Assembly (NCBI GenBank): GCA_936450465.1
Contig: OW388296.1
Coordinates: 48,001,750-48,065,749, forward strand
Origin: Gibbula magus
Lineage: Eukaryota; Mollusca; Gastropoda; Trochida; Trochidae
Length of the DNA: 64,000 nucleotides
Reading direction: 5' to 3'
The position numbers and the translations under genes are program-made. The notes beneath the pieces were generated by a model, which was not told the origin of the DNA, ran no database searches, and saw only the letters and a list, made by a program, of their open reading frames with translations. Shown here piece by piece: positions 34,791 to 46,904 of the stretch (the first letter of the stretch is position 1; every line of letters starts with the position of its first letter).

Positions 34791-35794
34791 AGATAATTAC
34801 ATTTCTGACGACGAGTTATGTCCCCTTGTAATGCGCGACCTGTCAACAATTTCTATAGAAATATCGTTTATGACTAGATATCCTTTGATTTATGAACCAT
34901 ACTAAATATCATTTTGATTTAGGAAAATCTTAGACTTTGATAACTATTTTAACATTAAAAGAGTAAGTTGTTGAATATATACCTTCTATATGCGTTGCAA
35001 ATTCAAACGCCGAATATAGGAGTACAGAATGACACAAACTGCAGTTCCAAAAGGTCTAGAGAGCTGAAAAGTTGTGTTCATCTTCTCCATTTAGAGTGCT
35101 TACTATATGTTATACCTCTCACCTAGAAGTTGACATTTTGAATTAGTTAATGTATATTAAGCCTGATGACCTACAGAGCCCATGGCTTTATTTTATTTTT
35201 TAATATATACCATATCTAAAAGATTGAATAAGTCCGTACATTGACATACATGTACACTCTTTACTGGACTGCTTCTTAAGATATCATAAAACTATTTTGG
35301 ATACAATTATTTCTACTCCTTTTCAACCTTGGTTAATCTTTGAAGACACCAGCACTGCAAATGCGTTTCTAAATGGCACTACATACCCATATGTGCTTGA
35401 CAACAAAAGCTAATTAACTTCGTGACATAATATTCTTCCACTTTGTTTAACTTGTAACCTGTAACTGGTAACTGATGGGTACAATCAGTGAACATGCGTG
35501 ACCACTGTGTCAAAACTGTTAACACATTTATATCACTAGTGACAAGCTCGCTGAGGCACTAAACTTGGCATGATGTGATTGGCTAGTTGAAACATTTGCC
35601 CACTATGTAAATGAGGTATATTTCAAAACGAATTTCAAACTATGTTTAGGTTGATTTAAATAAAATCGAATGATTGTTTTCTATTTTCTGAACTGTTGTC
35701 ATAATCATGTCTTATTAACGTACCCCATGCCATTATAGGAACTTTAAAAAGGTTACAAAGAAACGAAACTTGTATCATTTAACAAAGAACAATG
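34791..35794. other. Intronic AT-rich stretch
   Basis: No exon or repeat recognised within intron 2 here. Confidence 0.4.
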
Positions 35795-35985
35795 CTTAGA
35801 TCTCGGTCGACAAAGCTGGTGAAAGATGTCTCTTCATTGGTTAAGAAACTGAGATAGAGAATGAGGTTCCCCTTTTCTCCGCTAGGGAATTTTGCTGGAA
35901 CCGAGAAATCCATGACCAGCCCTATTTGAACAGAGATTAGGATCTGTCATTTCAAGGGAGTAACTTTAGTGATAAGAGAATGTTT
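35795..35985 (+). repeat. Dispersed repeat family R4, copy 3
   Basis: TCTCGGTCGAC, CATTGGTTAAGAAACTGAGA, CTCCGCTAGGG and AAGGGAGTAAC are in the same order as at 31005-31200. Confidence 0.65.
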
Positions 35986-36041
35986 ATAATTCATCTTAGT
36001 TGCATCAGCACAAGAGAAAGTTTAAACTAAAGAAAACTCAC

Positions 36042-36061
36042 CGCATGTTCCGGGTTGGGTT
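36042..36061 (-). CDS. 20-nt micro-exon 2 of the ADP-ribosyltransferase gene
   Basis: TTTTTTCAG acceptor (36070-36062), a 20-nt exon and a GTGAGT donor (36041-36036). Joined to the single base carried from exon 1 it reads Glu-Pro-Asn-Pro-Glu-His-Ala and ends in phase 0, exactly what exon 3 needs. The phase match at both ends and strong consensus splice sites support it. There is no transcript evidence. Confidence 0.55.
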
Positions 36062-36714
36062 CTGAAAAAAGACACATAAAGAAACTAGTTAGTTAACAAA
36101 CATGAGGTAATTTTATCAAAATGCCCAAATACATACCACGAGGATATATTATCTTGCTTCGCTTGAATACAGATTATTACCTAAGCCGGAAGAGTGTCAT
36201 ATTATTATTTATAATATTTGGTGAAACAAAGCCAGTGTCATGTTTAACATATATGTAAATATTGTTTGCCTAGCAATCATTGTGTTTGAACAAGGATTTA
36301 GATAAAAATCTAAATCCTTGGTTTGATCGAGTGATCGTATTCCGCCGTCTGTGACGTCATTGAACCAGTCGCCATTGAAGAAGAGGATGGTTTACTGACT
36401 ATTTCATGTGATTGAAATGGATTAAAATGGGTAATAAAGAAAGTATTACATTGTATAGTGTGCAATATGACGTTAACGAAACAGATGCAAATGTGTGTTA
36501 TATAAAACAAACATTCACACTTGTATCGTAAAATTCATATAACTTGCTTTCTCAGATAAATTATATCTATGTACTCTCCATTGGATCAAAAGGTTTCTGC
36601 ATTTTAGATCATTGTTTGTCTTGGAGAAAAGTTGGAAAATGATTTTAAACCTATAATTACTAATCCTCATCAATCATATGGATTGTGAATACAATATTTC
36701 AATTTCATTAAACA
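36062..36714. other. Intron 1, part next to the minisatellite
   Basis: It holds a perfect 13-bp-stem hairpin at 36292-36321 (CAAGGATTTAGAT, AAAA loop, mirror). It also holds a unique-looking 100-bp segment (36356-36455) that is duplicated inside the minisatellite. Confidence 0.6.
36292..36321. repeat. Perfect 30-nt hairpin
   Basis: Stem CAAGGATTTAGAT, loop AAAA, stem ATCTAAATCCTTG. It may be the tip of a larger mobile palindrome. Confidence 0.8.
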
Positions 36715-39485
36715 AAGTGAGTACGGATGAAATGAGTACGGATGAAATGAGGACGAATGAAATGAGGACGGATGAAATGAGGACGGATGAAATGAGGACG
36801 ACTGAAATGAGGACGGATGAAGTGAGGGACGGATGAAGTGAGGGCAGTTGAAGTGAGGGACGGATGGAGTGAGGGCAGATGAAGTGAGGGACGGATGAAG
36901 TGGGGGACAGATGAAGTGAAGGACGGATGAAGTGAGGGCGGATAAATTGAGGGACGGATGAAGTGGGCGACGGATGAAGTGAGGGACGGATGAAGTGAGG
37001 GCAGATGAAGTGAGGGACGGATGAAGTAAAGGCAGATATAGTGAGGAACGGATGAAGTGAAGGCACATGAAATGAGGGACGGATGAAGTGAAGGTCAGAT
37101 AAATTGAGGGACGGATGAAGTGGGCGACGGATGAAGTGAGGGACGGATGAAGTGAGGGACGGATGAAGTGAGGGCACATGGAATAAGGGACGAATGGAGT
37201 GAGGGCAGATGAAGTGAGGGACGGATGAAGTGAGGGACAGATGAAGTGAGGGACGGATGAAGTGAGGGACGGATGGAGTGAGGGCACATGAAATGAGGGA
37301 CGGATGAAATGAAGGCAGATGAAGTGAGGGACGGATGGAGTGAGGGCAGATGTAGTGGGGGACGGATGAAGTGAGGGACGGATGGAGTGAGGGCAGATGG
37401 AGTGAGGGCACATGAAGTGAGGGACGGATGAAGTGGGGGACAGATGAAGTGAGGAACGGATGAATTGAGGACAGATGAAGTGAGGGACGGATGAAGTGAA
37501 GGCAGATGAAGTGAGGGACGGATGAAGTGGGGGACAGATGAAGTGAGGAACGGATGAATTGAGGACAGATGAAGTGAGGGACGGATGAAGTGAAGGCAGA
37601 TGTAGTGAGGAACGGATGAAGTGAGGGACGGATGCAGTGAGGGACGGATGAAGTGAAGGCAGATGAAGTGAAAGACGAATGGAGTGAAGGTTGATGTAGT
37701 GAGGACGGATGAAGTGAGGGCAGATGAAGTGAAGGACGTCATTGAACCAGTCGCCATTGAAGAAGAGGATGGTTTACTGACTATTTCATGTGATTGAAAT
37801 GGATTAAAATGGGTAATAAAGAAAGTATTACATTGTTGATGGAGTGAGGGCAGATGTAGTGGGGGACGGATGAAGTGAGGGACGGATGGAGTGAGGGCAG
37901 ATGGAGTGAGGGCACATGAAGTGAGGGACGGATGAAGTGGGGGACAGATGAAGTGAGGAACGGATGAATTGAGGACAGATGAAGTGAGGGACGGATGAAG
38001 TGAAGGCAGATGTAGTGAGGAACGGATGAAGTGAGGAACGGATGAAGTGAGGGACGGATGAAGTGAGGGACGGATGAAGTGAGGGTAGATGAAGTTAGGG
38101 ACGGAAGGAGCGAGGGCACATGAAGTGAGGGACGGATGAAGTGGGGGACAGATGAAGTGAGTAACGGATGAAATGAGGGCAGATGAATTGAGGAACGGAT
38201 GAAGTGAAGGCAGATGTAGTGAGGAACGGATGAAGTGAGGGACGGATGCAGTGAGGGACGGATGAAGTGAAGGCAGATGAAGTGAAAGACGAATGGAGTG
38301 AAGGTTGATGTAGTGAGGACGGATGAAGTGAGGGCAGATGAAGTGAAGGACGGATGAAGTGGGGGACAGATGAATTGAGGGACGGATGAAGTGAAGGCAG
38401 TTGAAGTAAAGGCAGATGAAGTGAGGGACGGATGGAGTGAGGGCAGATGAAGTGAGGGACGGATGAAATGAGGGCAAATGAAGTGAGGGACGAAAGAAGT
38501 GAAGGTAGATGTAGTGAGGACGGATGAAGTGAAGGACGTATGAAGTGGGGGACTGTTGAAAAGAGGGAAGGCTGAGAGGACGGATTGGCTGAGGGACGGA
38601 TGAAGTGTGGGGCGAATGGATTGAGGATGGATGGAGTGAGGGACGGATGGAGTGAGGGACGGGTGGAGTTAGGGACGAATGGATTAAGGATGTATGGAGT
38701 GAGGGACGGATGGAGTGAGGGCAGATGAAGTGAGGGACGGATGGAGTGAGGGCAAATGAAGTGAGGGACGAAAGAAGTGAAGGTAGATGTAGTGAGGACG
38801 GATGAAGTGAAGGACGTATGAAGTGGGGGACTGTTGAAAAGAGGGAAGGCTGAGAGGACGGATTGGCTGAGGGACGGATGAAGTGTGGGGCGAATGGATT
38901 GAGGATGGATGGAGTGAGGGACGGATGGAGTGAGGGACGGGTGGACTTAGGGACGAATGGATTAAGGATGTATGGAGTGAGGGACGGATGGAGTGAGGGC
39001 AGATGAAGTGAGGGACGGATGGAGTGAGGGCAAATGAAGTGAGGGACGAAAGAAGTGAAGGTAGATGTAGTGAGGACGGATGAAGTGAAGGACGTATGAA
39101 GTGGGGGACTGTTGAAAAGAGGGAAGGCTGAGAGGACGGATTGGCTGAGGGACGGATGAAGTGTGGGGCGAACGGATTGAGGATGGATGGAGTGAGGGAC
39201 GGATGGAGTGAGGGACGGGTGGAGTTAGGGACGAATGGATTAAGGATGTATGGAGTGAGAGACGGATGGAGTGAGGGACGGATGGAGTGAGGGACGGATG
39301 GAGTGAGGGCAAATGTAGTGAGGGACGAAAGAAGTGAAGGTAGATGTAGTGAGGACGATTGAAGTGAGGGCAGATGAAGTGAAGGACGAATGGAGTGAGT
39401 ATGGATGGAATGAGGGACGGATGAACTAAGGAGTGTTTAACAAAGGACGGATGAAGTGAGGACGGATGAAGTGAGGGACGTACGG
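36715..39485. repeat. 2.8-kb minisatellite in intron 1 of the ADP-ribosyltransferase gene
   Basis: The unit is 14-16 bp, consensus GATGAAGTGAGGGACG with a GGGCAGATGAAGTGA variant. Larger blocks are repeated: about 37331-37500 recurs at 37841-38005, and 37600-37735 at 38216-38352. From 38474 a higher-order unit of 278 bp runs three times (38474, 38752, 39030; the next start is 39309). A non-repeat 100-bp segment sits inside at 37738-37837. The strand is strongly purine-rich. Frames of up to 460 codons (HPSLTSSVPHFI type) are repeat translations. Confidence 0.92.
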
Positions 39486-39892
39486 ACGCACAGTCGAGAC
39501 CCTGTCATGACAAAATGCCTTCAGGCATAAGTTCAAACCTGATGACTTAAACCATGCATGTGCTAACGTTGATGAATACACCATATAATTATGGGAAAAT
39601 GACTATCTAAATAATATGAGAAACATTCAGAACATAACAAACTTCTCCATTCTCTTTAAGTATTACATAAACATATTTGACAATTTGGTATCCTTTTACT
39701 GAATCATCGAGATAAAAGGTGTGTTAAAACTACCATATAGGAATCCATGGGCAAAAGGCCTAAATATTGACATAGACATATCTTATAAAATTAAACAACC
39801 TTAGATTAATTTAAATGTGCCACACTAAAAAGTGTGTATTTAATGTGATTATATGCTATTGAAAACATCAATTTCATTATAACACGACTTAC
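39486..39892. other. Intron 1, part next to exon 1
   Basis: AT-rich with no recognised feature. Confidence 0.5.
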
Positions 39893-39964
39893 CACAATCC
39901 ACGCAAACATGCAATATTACACAGCAAAGCAACAATGTTATCGACGCCATGTTTCTTCAGGTAC
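39893..39964 (-). CDS. Exon 1 of the ADP-ribosyltransferase gene (signal peptide)
   Basis: On the minus strand a TTTTCAG acceptor (39971-39965) is followed by 14 nt of leader and an ATG at 39950. The 19 codons MASITLLLCCVILHVCVDC form a signal peptide. The exon ends with one extra base (phase 1) before GTAAGT (39892-39887). The upstream acceptor implies a further 5' UTR exon to the right, which I could not locate. The coding part is 58 nt, as in the paralogous exon at 8254-8197. It would direct the enzyme into the secretory pathway. Confidence 0.65.
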
Positions 39965-39971
39965 CTGAAAA

Positions 39972-40460
39972 GAAGGGAAATAGTGTCATCATTATGTTAA
40001 ACCTATTATCCCGTCGAAGTCTAACTGTATCGCTTTCGAACGATTCCAATAACTGAAGAAACATGTACAGAAGTTTGTTCCCAATACGCCTACATCCCAA
40101 TGTGCCTATATTCGAAGGTGCCTACATAAGCTGTGAAGGCAATATGGGAATGAAAAATGCATCGGCCGCTTTAAAATGATTATATCAGTTTGGACTACAT
40201 GAGGGGCAAATGTTGCATGATCTACGTACATCACTCATCTCTCTTACGGTTATCACAATTCTTTGACTTCTTTGTACTGCATTGATATCAAGTTTGTTTT
40301 TTGTCAAACGACTTACTTCTCTGGAAAAGTCATGATACAAATAATGTGAAATTCCTTCAGGTTATAAAGCATAACGAATGCATTTCGCTATTTGAACATA
40401 AATTCCTTTTTAAAATATGAAAAAGATACCGGATAGCTTATATATACATCAAAGTCATTT
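39972..40460. other. Upstream of the ADP-ribosyltransferase coding exons
   Basis: This should contain a 5' intron and perhaps a promoter. No TATA box or 5' exon could be fixed by eye. Confidence 0.3.
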
Positions 40461-40760
40461 TAGTTCTGAGGAATAAAAGTTGCACAAATAATTTGATCTC
40501 CCGGGATGCAAACTCATATCTCTTTTGGTATCGGTTTCACTGTCTGGTGCCTGCAGTGTGATATATTTATTGACACCAGTTCAGTTAGCCAATCACAAGG
40601 CTTCCAACATATGCCTTCGGTTCGAGAACTCGAGACAGCCATCCTTGCGATTGTCTGTTTCCTTAAAATTAGGAACATGTTAACGAGTGATTCAGAATCC
40701 ATTCAAAACAGTGATCAATTAGAAAAGAATATGACATGTTTGAGTCTGCTCTAAACCCTG
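40461..40760 (+). repeat. Half copy of foldback family R5 (GAGGAATAAAAGTTGCA)
   Basis: CTGAGGAATAAAAGTTGCAC and CTCCCGGGATGC are the left arm seen at 53745 and 62505. GCCAATCACA is also shared. No right arm was found. Confidence 0.55.
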
Positions 40761-41500
40761 AGGAGAGGAAATTATATAAGCAGTTTGTATCCGGTAACTT
40801 TTACTACTCGTAATGTTTCTACTTTATAAAAAAGGTATAAATTTTGAAGATGTACATTAAAATTTGTATTTTGTTTATTATCCCACTTACACGTATATTT
40901 GACAAACGCATTGAGAGTATCTTTCCAAAACTCCCAAAGGAATGATAGATTCTGAAATTATTAAATCAGTCCAACCACCCTCATCAACGGATTTAGAAGC
41001 TATTGTTCGTTCATTATTATCAGGTTCATTTCCTCAGAAAAACCCAAATGACCTGTAATTTAACATTTGGAGAAATTCCCCCTGTGGATAAGGTAGAGTG
41101 AGAAAAGGGATAATTTATTTGGAAATAACAACCATTTGATTATAGCAAGATTTCTAGTGTGTTTTGATCTTTTTCATATATGATTTGATTATTTCTTCAA
41201 TGTCATAGTTCAATATCCATCTATCATAACTAACCCTATGTCTATGTTCTTGCTTAGTTTCTAGATAATAAAACCTAAAACCATCAAGCTGTAATCAACT
41301 GCCATATATCAGGTTCAACTTGCTGTAAGTACCGTTTCAAACAATAAAGTGTATGTTCTGGAATGGATATTTCAAAGCCTTTTAATATCAAGTATCTAAA
41401 ATTAACTGCTTTCAGCACCTCTAAAAGTCCGTATACGAGACGAATGAACCGGAGGTAATGTTCGCAAGGTGACAAGGGTCTGTTTGTTTTCATGAAAGTG
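40761..41500. other. Unrecognised stretch
   Basis: Minus-strand frame 41493-41284 (69 codons) and neighbouring frames look faintly protein-like, but no family was recognised and no splice sites are convincing. Confidence 0.3.
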
Positions 41501-41504
41501 TCAG

Positions 41505-41840
41505 CCGTGTATCATGTGGATACACATATCAAGTATCGCCTTTCACTGACCAATCAAAAATTCCAAGGTGCCCACAGTCAGAAATGTGAAAGTCCGGTCT
41601 CATTAAATTCTGTTCTGAAGAATAAAATCTGAAAGTGCAACGATACATGTATGTCTACTGGGATACGAGCTTGGTCGATAGATCCTCTCCACCCTCGACC
41701 GATGTGAATTCGTATCCCTGTAGACGGTACTACTTTGTGACTTTATTCCTCAGAATTCGGTCAATTTAAATCAGACTGCGTGAAAGTTAAGGACTATTGT
41801 CCCTAACAAATATTCATCGTATCAACCCGAACTTATTTTT
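41505..41840. repeat. Foldback family R5, copy with short loop
   Basis: CTGAAGAATAAAATCTGAAA, ACGATAC and CTACTGGGATACGAG are mirrored by TTCGTATCCCTGTAGA, CTTTGTGACTTTATTCCTCA and ATCAGACTGC. 51045-51460 is a second copy of the same block with the same flanks (GTGGATACACATAT, CATTGACCAATCAAAA). Confidence 0.7.
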
Positions 41841-42477
41841 TATACGCGCATGCATGAAGCATGAGAACAGTTATAGGTACTTGACCTTAACCCTCGCATT
41901 TTCAGTGCTAAGATTTTAACGTACTGCAGGCTAATCGGATAAGTCAATCAGAAGACAGCTTGTATTGCCTCGTTGACTGTGTCGATCGTCGCTATTTTGA
42001 ATTGTTACCGAATGTAAACGGCTGTATGTTAGCAGATGGTAAGGGACGTAACTCGTGATCACAAAAGGTGTCGCTGATTCGTTTCACCACTCCTGCCTAG
42101 GTTGAAGGCAAGGTAAAAAATGGAGAGATCTCGATACATTTTCACCTTGCCGTGGGAAGATGACTTCTACAGTGAGTGTTAAAATGGATTTGAGTTGAAC
42201 CTTTATTCCAGAGAAACCCACACTCCATTAACTCCGACTGACAAAACAATACAAACTGTGTAAATTGATAGTATAAATGCACAAATTCGAACATCGAATT
42301 TGTTTCCTGTAATACAATACGATCTTATACTGTCCCTTCAAAAGCAAGCTATGACGTTATAAACATTACTTCGCTCAAATATTCTACAGGTATAAATGAA
42401 CTACAAACAATATTCACATAAAAAGCTATCTTATCTAAAAACAATATATCCAAAATATTTTTAAATGTGTAATTTAA

Positions 42478-42750
42478 AATAAATAAGTAAATAAATTGTT
42501 TACCTGAAAACGTCCACACAACTGTTTCTTTGATACAGTTATGCTCATACTGAATCAAAGCTAATTGTCAACGTTTATTAATAGTGTTCTAACGACGTTT
42601 CCTCGAAAACGAATATGGCATTTTTTAAAAATGCAGAAGCATGTATTTCTCAAGAGCGAATGTCAAAGTTTCATGAGTGTTCATAGTGCAAACACTTTTG
42701 TGATCCTCGGCAAGTCAAGTGGTTTAACCTCTTATATCCGTCATGCATAG
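42478..42750 (+). repeat. Dispersed repeat family R1, copy 2 (left part)
   Basis: TTGTTTACCTGAAAACGTCC, GAAGCATGTATTTCTCA and GTGATCCTCGGCAAGTCA match 11885-12160. The family resumes near 43960 after about 1.2 kb of other DNA. Confidence 0.7.
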
Positions 42751-43104
42751 GCAAAATGCGCCCCCGGGCAAAGTGACCCAACGGTTTATTTTTAGAATGA
42801 ACAGCAGATGACACTATCATTTTTATCTACCCATCACAGATGACGTAAAGCAACGTACAAGTTGATGACGTCATGAGCAGTCAGCGGCAAATCGACAGGA
42901 GGGCGAAAAGTTTGATATTGAACGTTTTCATGTAAAAATCGGGAGAAAATATCTTAACTGGTAGACACATTTTCTATCACCGGAGCTAAATAATCACTTT
43001 CTAGGTGAAAACAGATTATCTAAGCTTACAATTTTCATATTTTCATGTTTGTATGGTCTTATTTCTTCTATTTCCATTTTAAAAAGGTATATGCTTTGCC
43101 CCAA
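42750..43104. mobile_element. MITE with GGGCAAAG termini, copy 1
   Basis: GGCAAAATGCGCCCCCGGGC with AAAGTGACCC at the left and TATGCTTTGCCCC at the right. It is related to 45132-45313. Boundaries are weak. Confidence 0.45.
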
Positions 43105-43955
43105 TGCAGTTTATGTTATGTTGGGCCTTCAATTGTATTTTCAGTGTTAATCAATGTCAAGTTAATAACTTTTCCACCAATAATCAAAATAAATGAAAAA
43201 ATTATGTAACTTGGCATGGTGCAAGCTGAAAATGTATTTTTAAAAATTCAAAGAGGAAAAGTGCATGTTACGGACCTTTTTCTGCAAAATGATATTTATT
43301 GTAGTAATGTCTCAAAAACCGTAAGGGCACGCTTGTTTGATTTTGTTTAATTACTTTTATATACATTATGGTCATCATTCAGAGTTGTTGTGTTAAGTTA
43401 GTGTTGTTTTCTTTAACAAATGGAATATTAATAGAATTGAAAAGGGATTTATGTAATTTGTAAGTTTAATTGTGTCAGTCTTATATGATGAAAATACAAT
43501 ATCGACAATGGATTCTGCAGAAATAACTTCAGAAATAACTGCTGAAGCCTCACGGACCTATTTTCTGAGATATTTGGTGCTGAAGTTCAATATTTATGAA
43601 AAACGATTGGCAAAGGAAGATAACTCTTTAGTTGAAAATATTTTTATTTTATTACATCATTCATCTATATGAGGTTATATATAGCAAATATCATTATCAC
43701 CATAAAACACAAACTATTCACACAGCCATAACACCATTACCTTTCTTGATTAAGATAGAAAGGTGATTTGATTTTAAATGTTTCTGGACATGGATAATTG
43801 TTAGGAACGCCTTTAATAGTTATGCTAACGATAGGTCATTCTTTGTTTTATCATACCTTCGAAGGGTATTTGAACGTTTGCACTTGGAAATGTGTTTCCT
43901 ACAAATGTTAAATTTGTTACTTTTTTGTTTTGTTACGTTTTGACAAGTGTAGTTG
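43105..43955. other. Unrecognised AT-rich stretch
   Basis: No gene supported. The frame at 43472-43672 has no recognisable domain. Confidence 0.4.
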
Positions 43956-44395
43956 CCGTTCACTAGAACATAGTACGTCCCCATGCAAATATATTCACGT
44001 GCAAAAGAAACCTCCCCATACAAAATGCAATATATTTCAATCCACGGGCGATAAATACGACTGAAACAGCGTCTTTAGAACCCAGCAATACTTTATATGA
44101 ATTTTCAAAAATTATCTCTTCATATTTATGAGAAAGACACGTTTTGGAATCTCCTTAATTAGACGAGATAGAATAATCAAAAGCAATTTGTGGCTTGTTT
44201 TGTGACGTCCTACAGTAATGATGCGTCAACAAATTGAAATACAAGAAGTTATTTATGTTGAAGACACCTTTTAGTACTTAAATATCTATTTTTTAATAAT
44301 GTTTTTAAATTTAAAAGCAAATATTGCGGCCAAAAAACATCTTGAAAAAACTATTTTAACACCCCATGTGTATTTGAACAGTCTGAATAAATAAA
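43956..44395 (+). repeat. Dispersed repeat family R1, copy 2 (right part)
   Basis: GAATCTCCTTAA, TTGTGGCTTGTTTTGTGACG and TCCTACAGTAATGATGCGTC match 12440-12510. Confidence 0.65.
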
Positions 44396-44618
44396 ATTAT
44401 TACCTGCGGGGGCAATCATATCGAGGTTCATATTTTTCATACGATGCCCTAGGGCAAAATATCACTTTGTCATGGTGACGTGACGTCATAAACAATGCTA
44501 TGACGTCACGTTTCGTCTATGACGTTGCGTTCTAAATGCGCGACGGCGGGTCGCCAGCCTGTGGTTGAAAGTGGATTTTAGCGTGTTTTCATTAATTTCA
44601 CGACTTCGGTAATAAACA

Positions 44619-44763
44619 GAATATTATATTCGTGTCTATGTCATACTATGTTTACGACACTCGTGCCTGAATATCGGTATATCCCTCGCTCTCGCTCGGG
44701 AAATACTAATATTCAGGCACTCGTGTCGTAAATATAGTATGACATAGACACTCATATAATATC
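44619..44763. mobile_element. 145-bp foldback element
   Basis: Arms of about 55 bp (44619-44674 and 44709-44763) pair with few mismatches: TCTATGTCATACTATGTTTA with TAAATATAGTATGACATAGA. The loop contains ATCCCTCGCTCTCGCTCGGG. Confidence 0.8.
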
Positions 44764-45131
44764 CTCTATGTATCATACTCTGAGGGTTGAAATTGTGAGT
44801 ACTACTTTACAAAACATGTGTCTATCAAATGCATTCACAATATACTTTCTACGACATCAATATTTCATTTTCTGCTCTTTTTAAAATGTCTGGACGTTTC
44901 TTTTGCATGTCAGTAGTTTTTTATATAAAATTTTCTTTTTTTCTGTTCTCGGCATATAAGCCTATAATCCGTTCATCCAAAAGTTTGTTCTCTTTTCTGG
45001 GGTAGAACTTAAAAGCAATTGACTTAAAGTATACATGGTATTCTGTACAGTTTATTATGAACTGTGAAGACCTTATTCATGTTTACCGTTTCAAAAAACT
45101 TCAACGTCGTTTCAACCCACATTAGAAAGGC

Positions 45132-45313
45132 GGGGCAAAGCGCCCACCATGGGCCACTTTGCCCCGGACCACGGGGCAAAGTGGCCCATGTTAAAAAAAA
45201 ACTGTTTTCCTTCTAAGCCGAAAACGATGGTGACCAGAAGTAAAAGAGTGTGTTAATTTCATACTTCAAAATTAAGTTCTCCCGACGGTCTAAAGGGGCG
45301 CGCTTTGCCCCGG
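45132..45313. mobile_element. MITE with GGGGCAAAG termini, copy 2
   Basis: GGGGCAAAGCGCCC at the left and GGGGCGCGCTTTGCCCC at the right. An internal palindrome, GGGCCACTTTGCCCCGG then GGGGCAAAGTGGCCC, sits at the left end. Confidence 0.65.
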
Positions 45314-45329
45314 TTTTAAAGAGACTCTA

Positions 45330-46860
45330 ACAAGAGAGTACGACGTAATCCTGATCTTTTGAAAAGGTCGTATTTTGGTAACGCAATTTCTTTACGTCGC
45401 TACGACGTTGTTCTCACGTCAAACCTTACGTAAATTTCAAACGTTGTGACGACGTTCTAGCTTACGTCTTATCACGTCACATAAACGTAGTAATGTAACG
45501 TTGAGCCATACTTCCTCACAACGTTTTAAACACGTACTTATTTCAGAATCTAACATGGGAAAAGTAAGTTATTAATATTAAACATATATTCACAGTCATG
45601 TTTTAAATACAATAATCAATATAAACAGTTCCTAATTGATCAAACGGTCGGTAAAGCCTTTAATTTTGTAATGTGATTACTCGACGTCGCTGCAACGTAG
45701 TTAATACGTAAAACCTAACGTAATTTCTCAACGTTGTGACTAAAACTAAAACGTGCTAATGTAACGTTGAACCTCACGTCCTCACAAGGTCATAAACACG
45801 TACTTATGTCAGAATATAAAATTATGATATATAGTAAGTCAATAATATCAAACATATACACATGGGAAAAGTTGGGCACGATCGCAACCCCGCGTTTTTT
45901 ACAAGCAAAAGTTTCAGTGAATGTATCAATCATAATCTAGCAATTTAAGAAATAATATTAATATTTCATTCATATAACGTTTTGTTTCTTTTGGATATTT
46001 GCAATTATAATAAGTTTGGTATTTTGTTCTCAAAAAACTTTTACGTTATTCTGAGAAGTTAAAGTAAATATTGGTTGCTTTAATGTGAGTAATTCATTCT
46101 TAATCTTTCAAGTCAGCTGGTCAAACTTTAGTATCTGTCTTTTAATCAAAAGTCACTAGTTGAAGCACCATGAACTGTCAAAATCACGAATTGTGGAATA
46201 TATAATTTCAATAAAAGTAGCCTAGTAAACTGACGAAATCTGGTCTGGTTAACTTAAATGCCCACTTAAAGCAAAAAAAGCACTTAATTAACAGATTGAA
46301 CCGGAAAGAATCCAATATGTATTTAGAAACCGTATGAATATGGCCATTTTGTCAATAATAGTTGAACAAATTTGAATGATAAAGGATTTTTTATTGTGTT
46401 AAAGTCAACTTGTAACAACAATGAATCTGAATCCTGACGTTTTTCACGTTGTTTAGGCACAAAGACAATAGTTTTTTTTGTTTAAAAAATCACTACAAAA
46501 ACTTCTTAAAATGTCAAATTTAGTCATTTTTCTTTGTATAAATCTGTCATAAAACCTAATTTTCTCATATCGAGAGTGATTTATTTAATTGAATTATAGT
46601 AACGCTCCCATAACATCACATTTTCTTTAGAATACAGGGGTGCCTGATTATTTCAAATACAGACAAGATTCATGCAGTTTGTACAGTCCAAATGATGGAT
46701 AAACCCTTTATTCTTGTTATTTCTCAACGTTGTGGCGACATTGTAGATGACTAGATACTATAAGTATGTACTTATAATGTAAACATGGGCTTTCGGTCCG
46801 TACAGCGTCATAATAACGTACTTATCTCAGAATATATAAGATAACTCATTCCCAATAAAA
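45330..46860. repeat. Dispersed ACGTT-rich repeats
   Basis: Two near-tandem blocks (about 45395-45545 and 45685-45825) share TTCTCAACGTTGTGAC or a variant, TAATGTAACGTTGA, CCTCACAA and AACACGTACTTAT.TCAGAAT. A third partial block is at 46720-46855. Between them (45830-46700) the sequence is AT-rich and unrecognised. Confidence 0.6.
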
Positions 46861-46904
46861 GTACTCAATTACTAACAAGTTTATGTCATCTCTATCAAAA
46901 TCGC

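Noticed and set aside
36670..38477. Long minus-strand frames (245-460 codons) with HPSLTSSVPHFI repeats
   Set aside because: They follow the 16-bp minisatellite unit and are open in more than one frame. They also lie in an intron of the ADP-ribosyltransferase gene on the same strand, with no splice sites.
36715..39485. CRISPR array
   Set aside because: Units are 14-16 bp without constant repeat/unique spacer structure, and the genome is eukaryotic. It is a minisatellite.
40506..40754. 82-codon plus-strand frame as a gene
   Set aside because: Its first part is the arm of foldback family R5, and the frame is not kept in other copies.
41284..41493. 69-codon minus-strand frame as a conserved exon
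   Set aside because: It looks weakly protein-like, but there is no recognisable family, no convincing splice sites, and it lies next to dispersed repeats.
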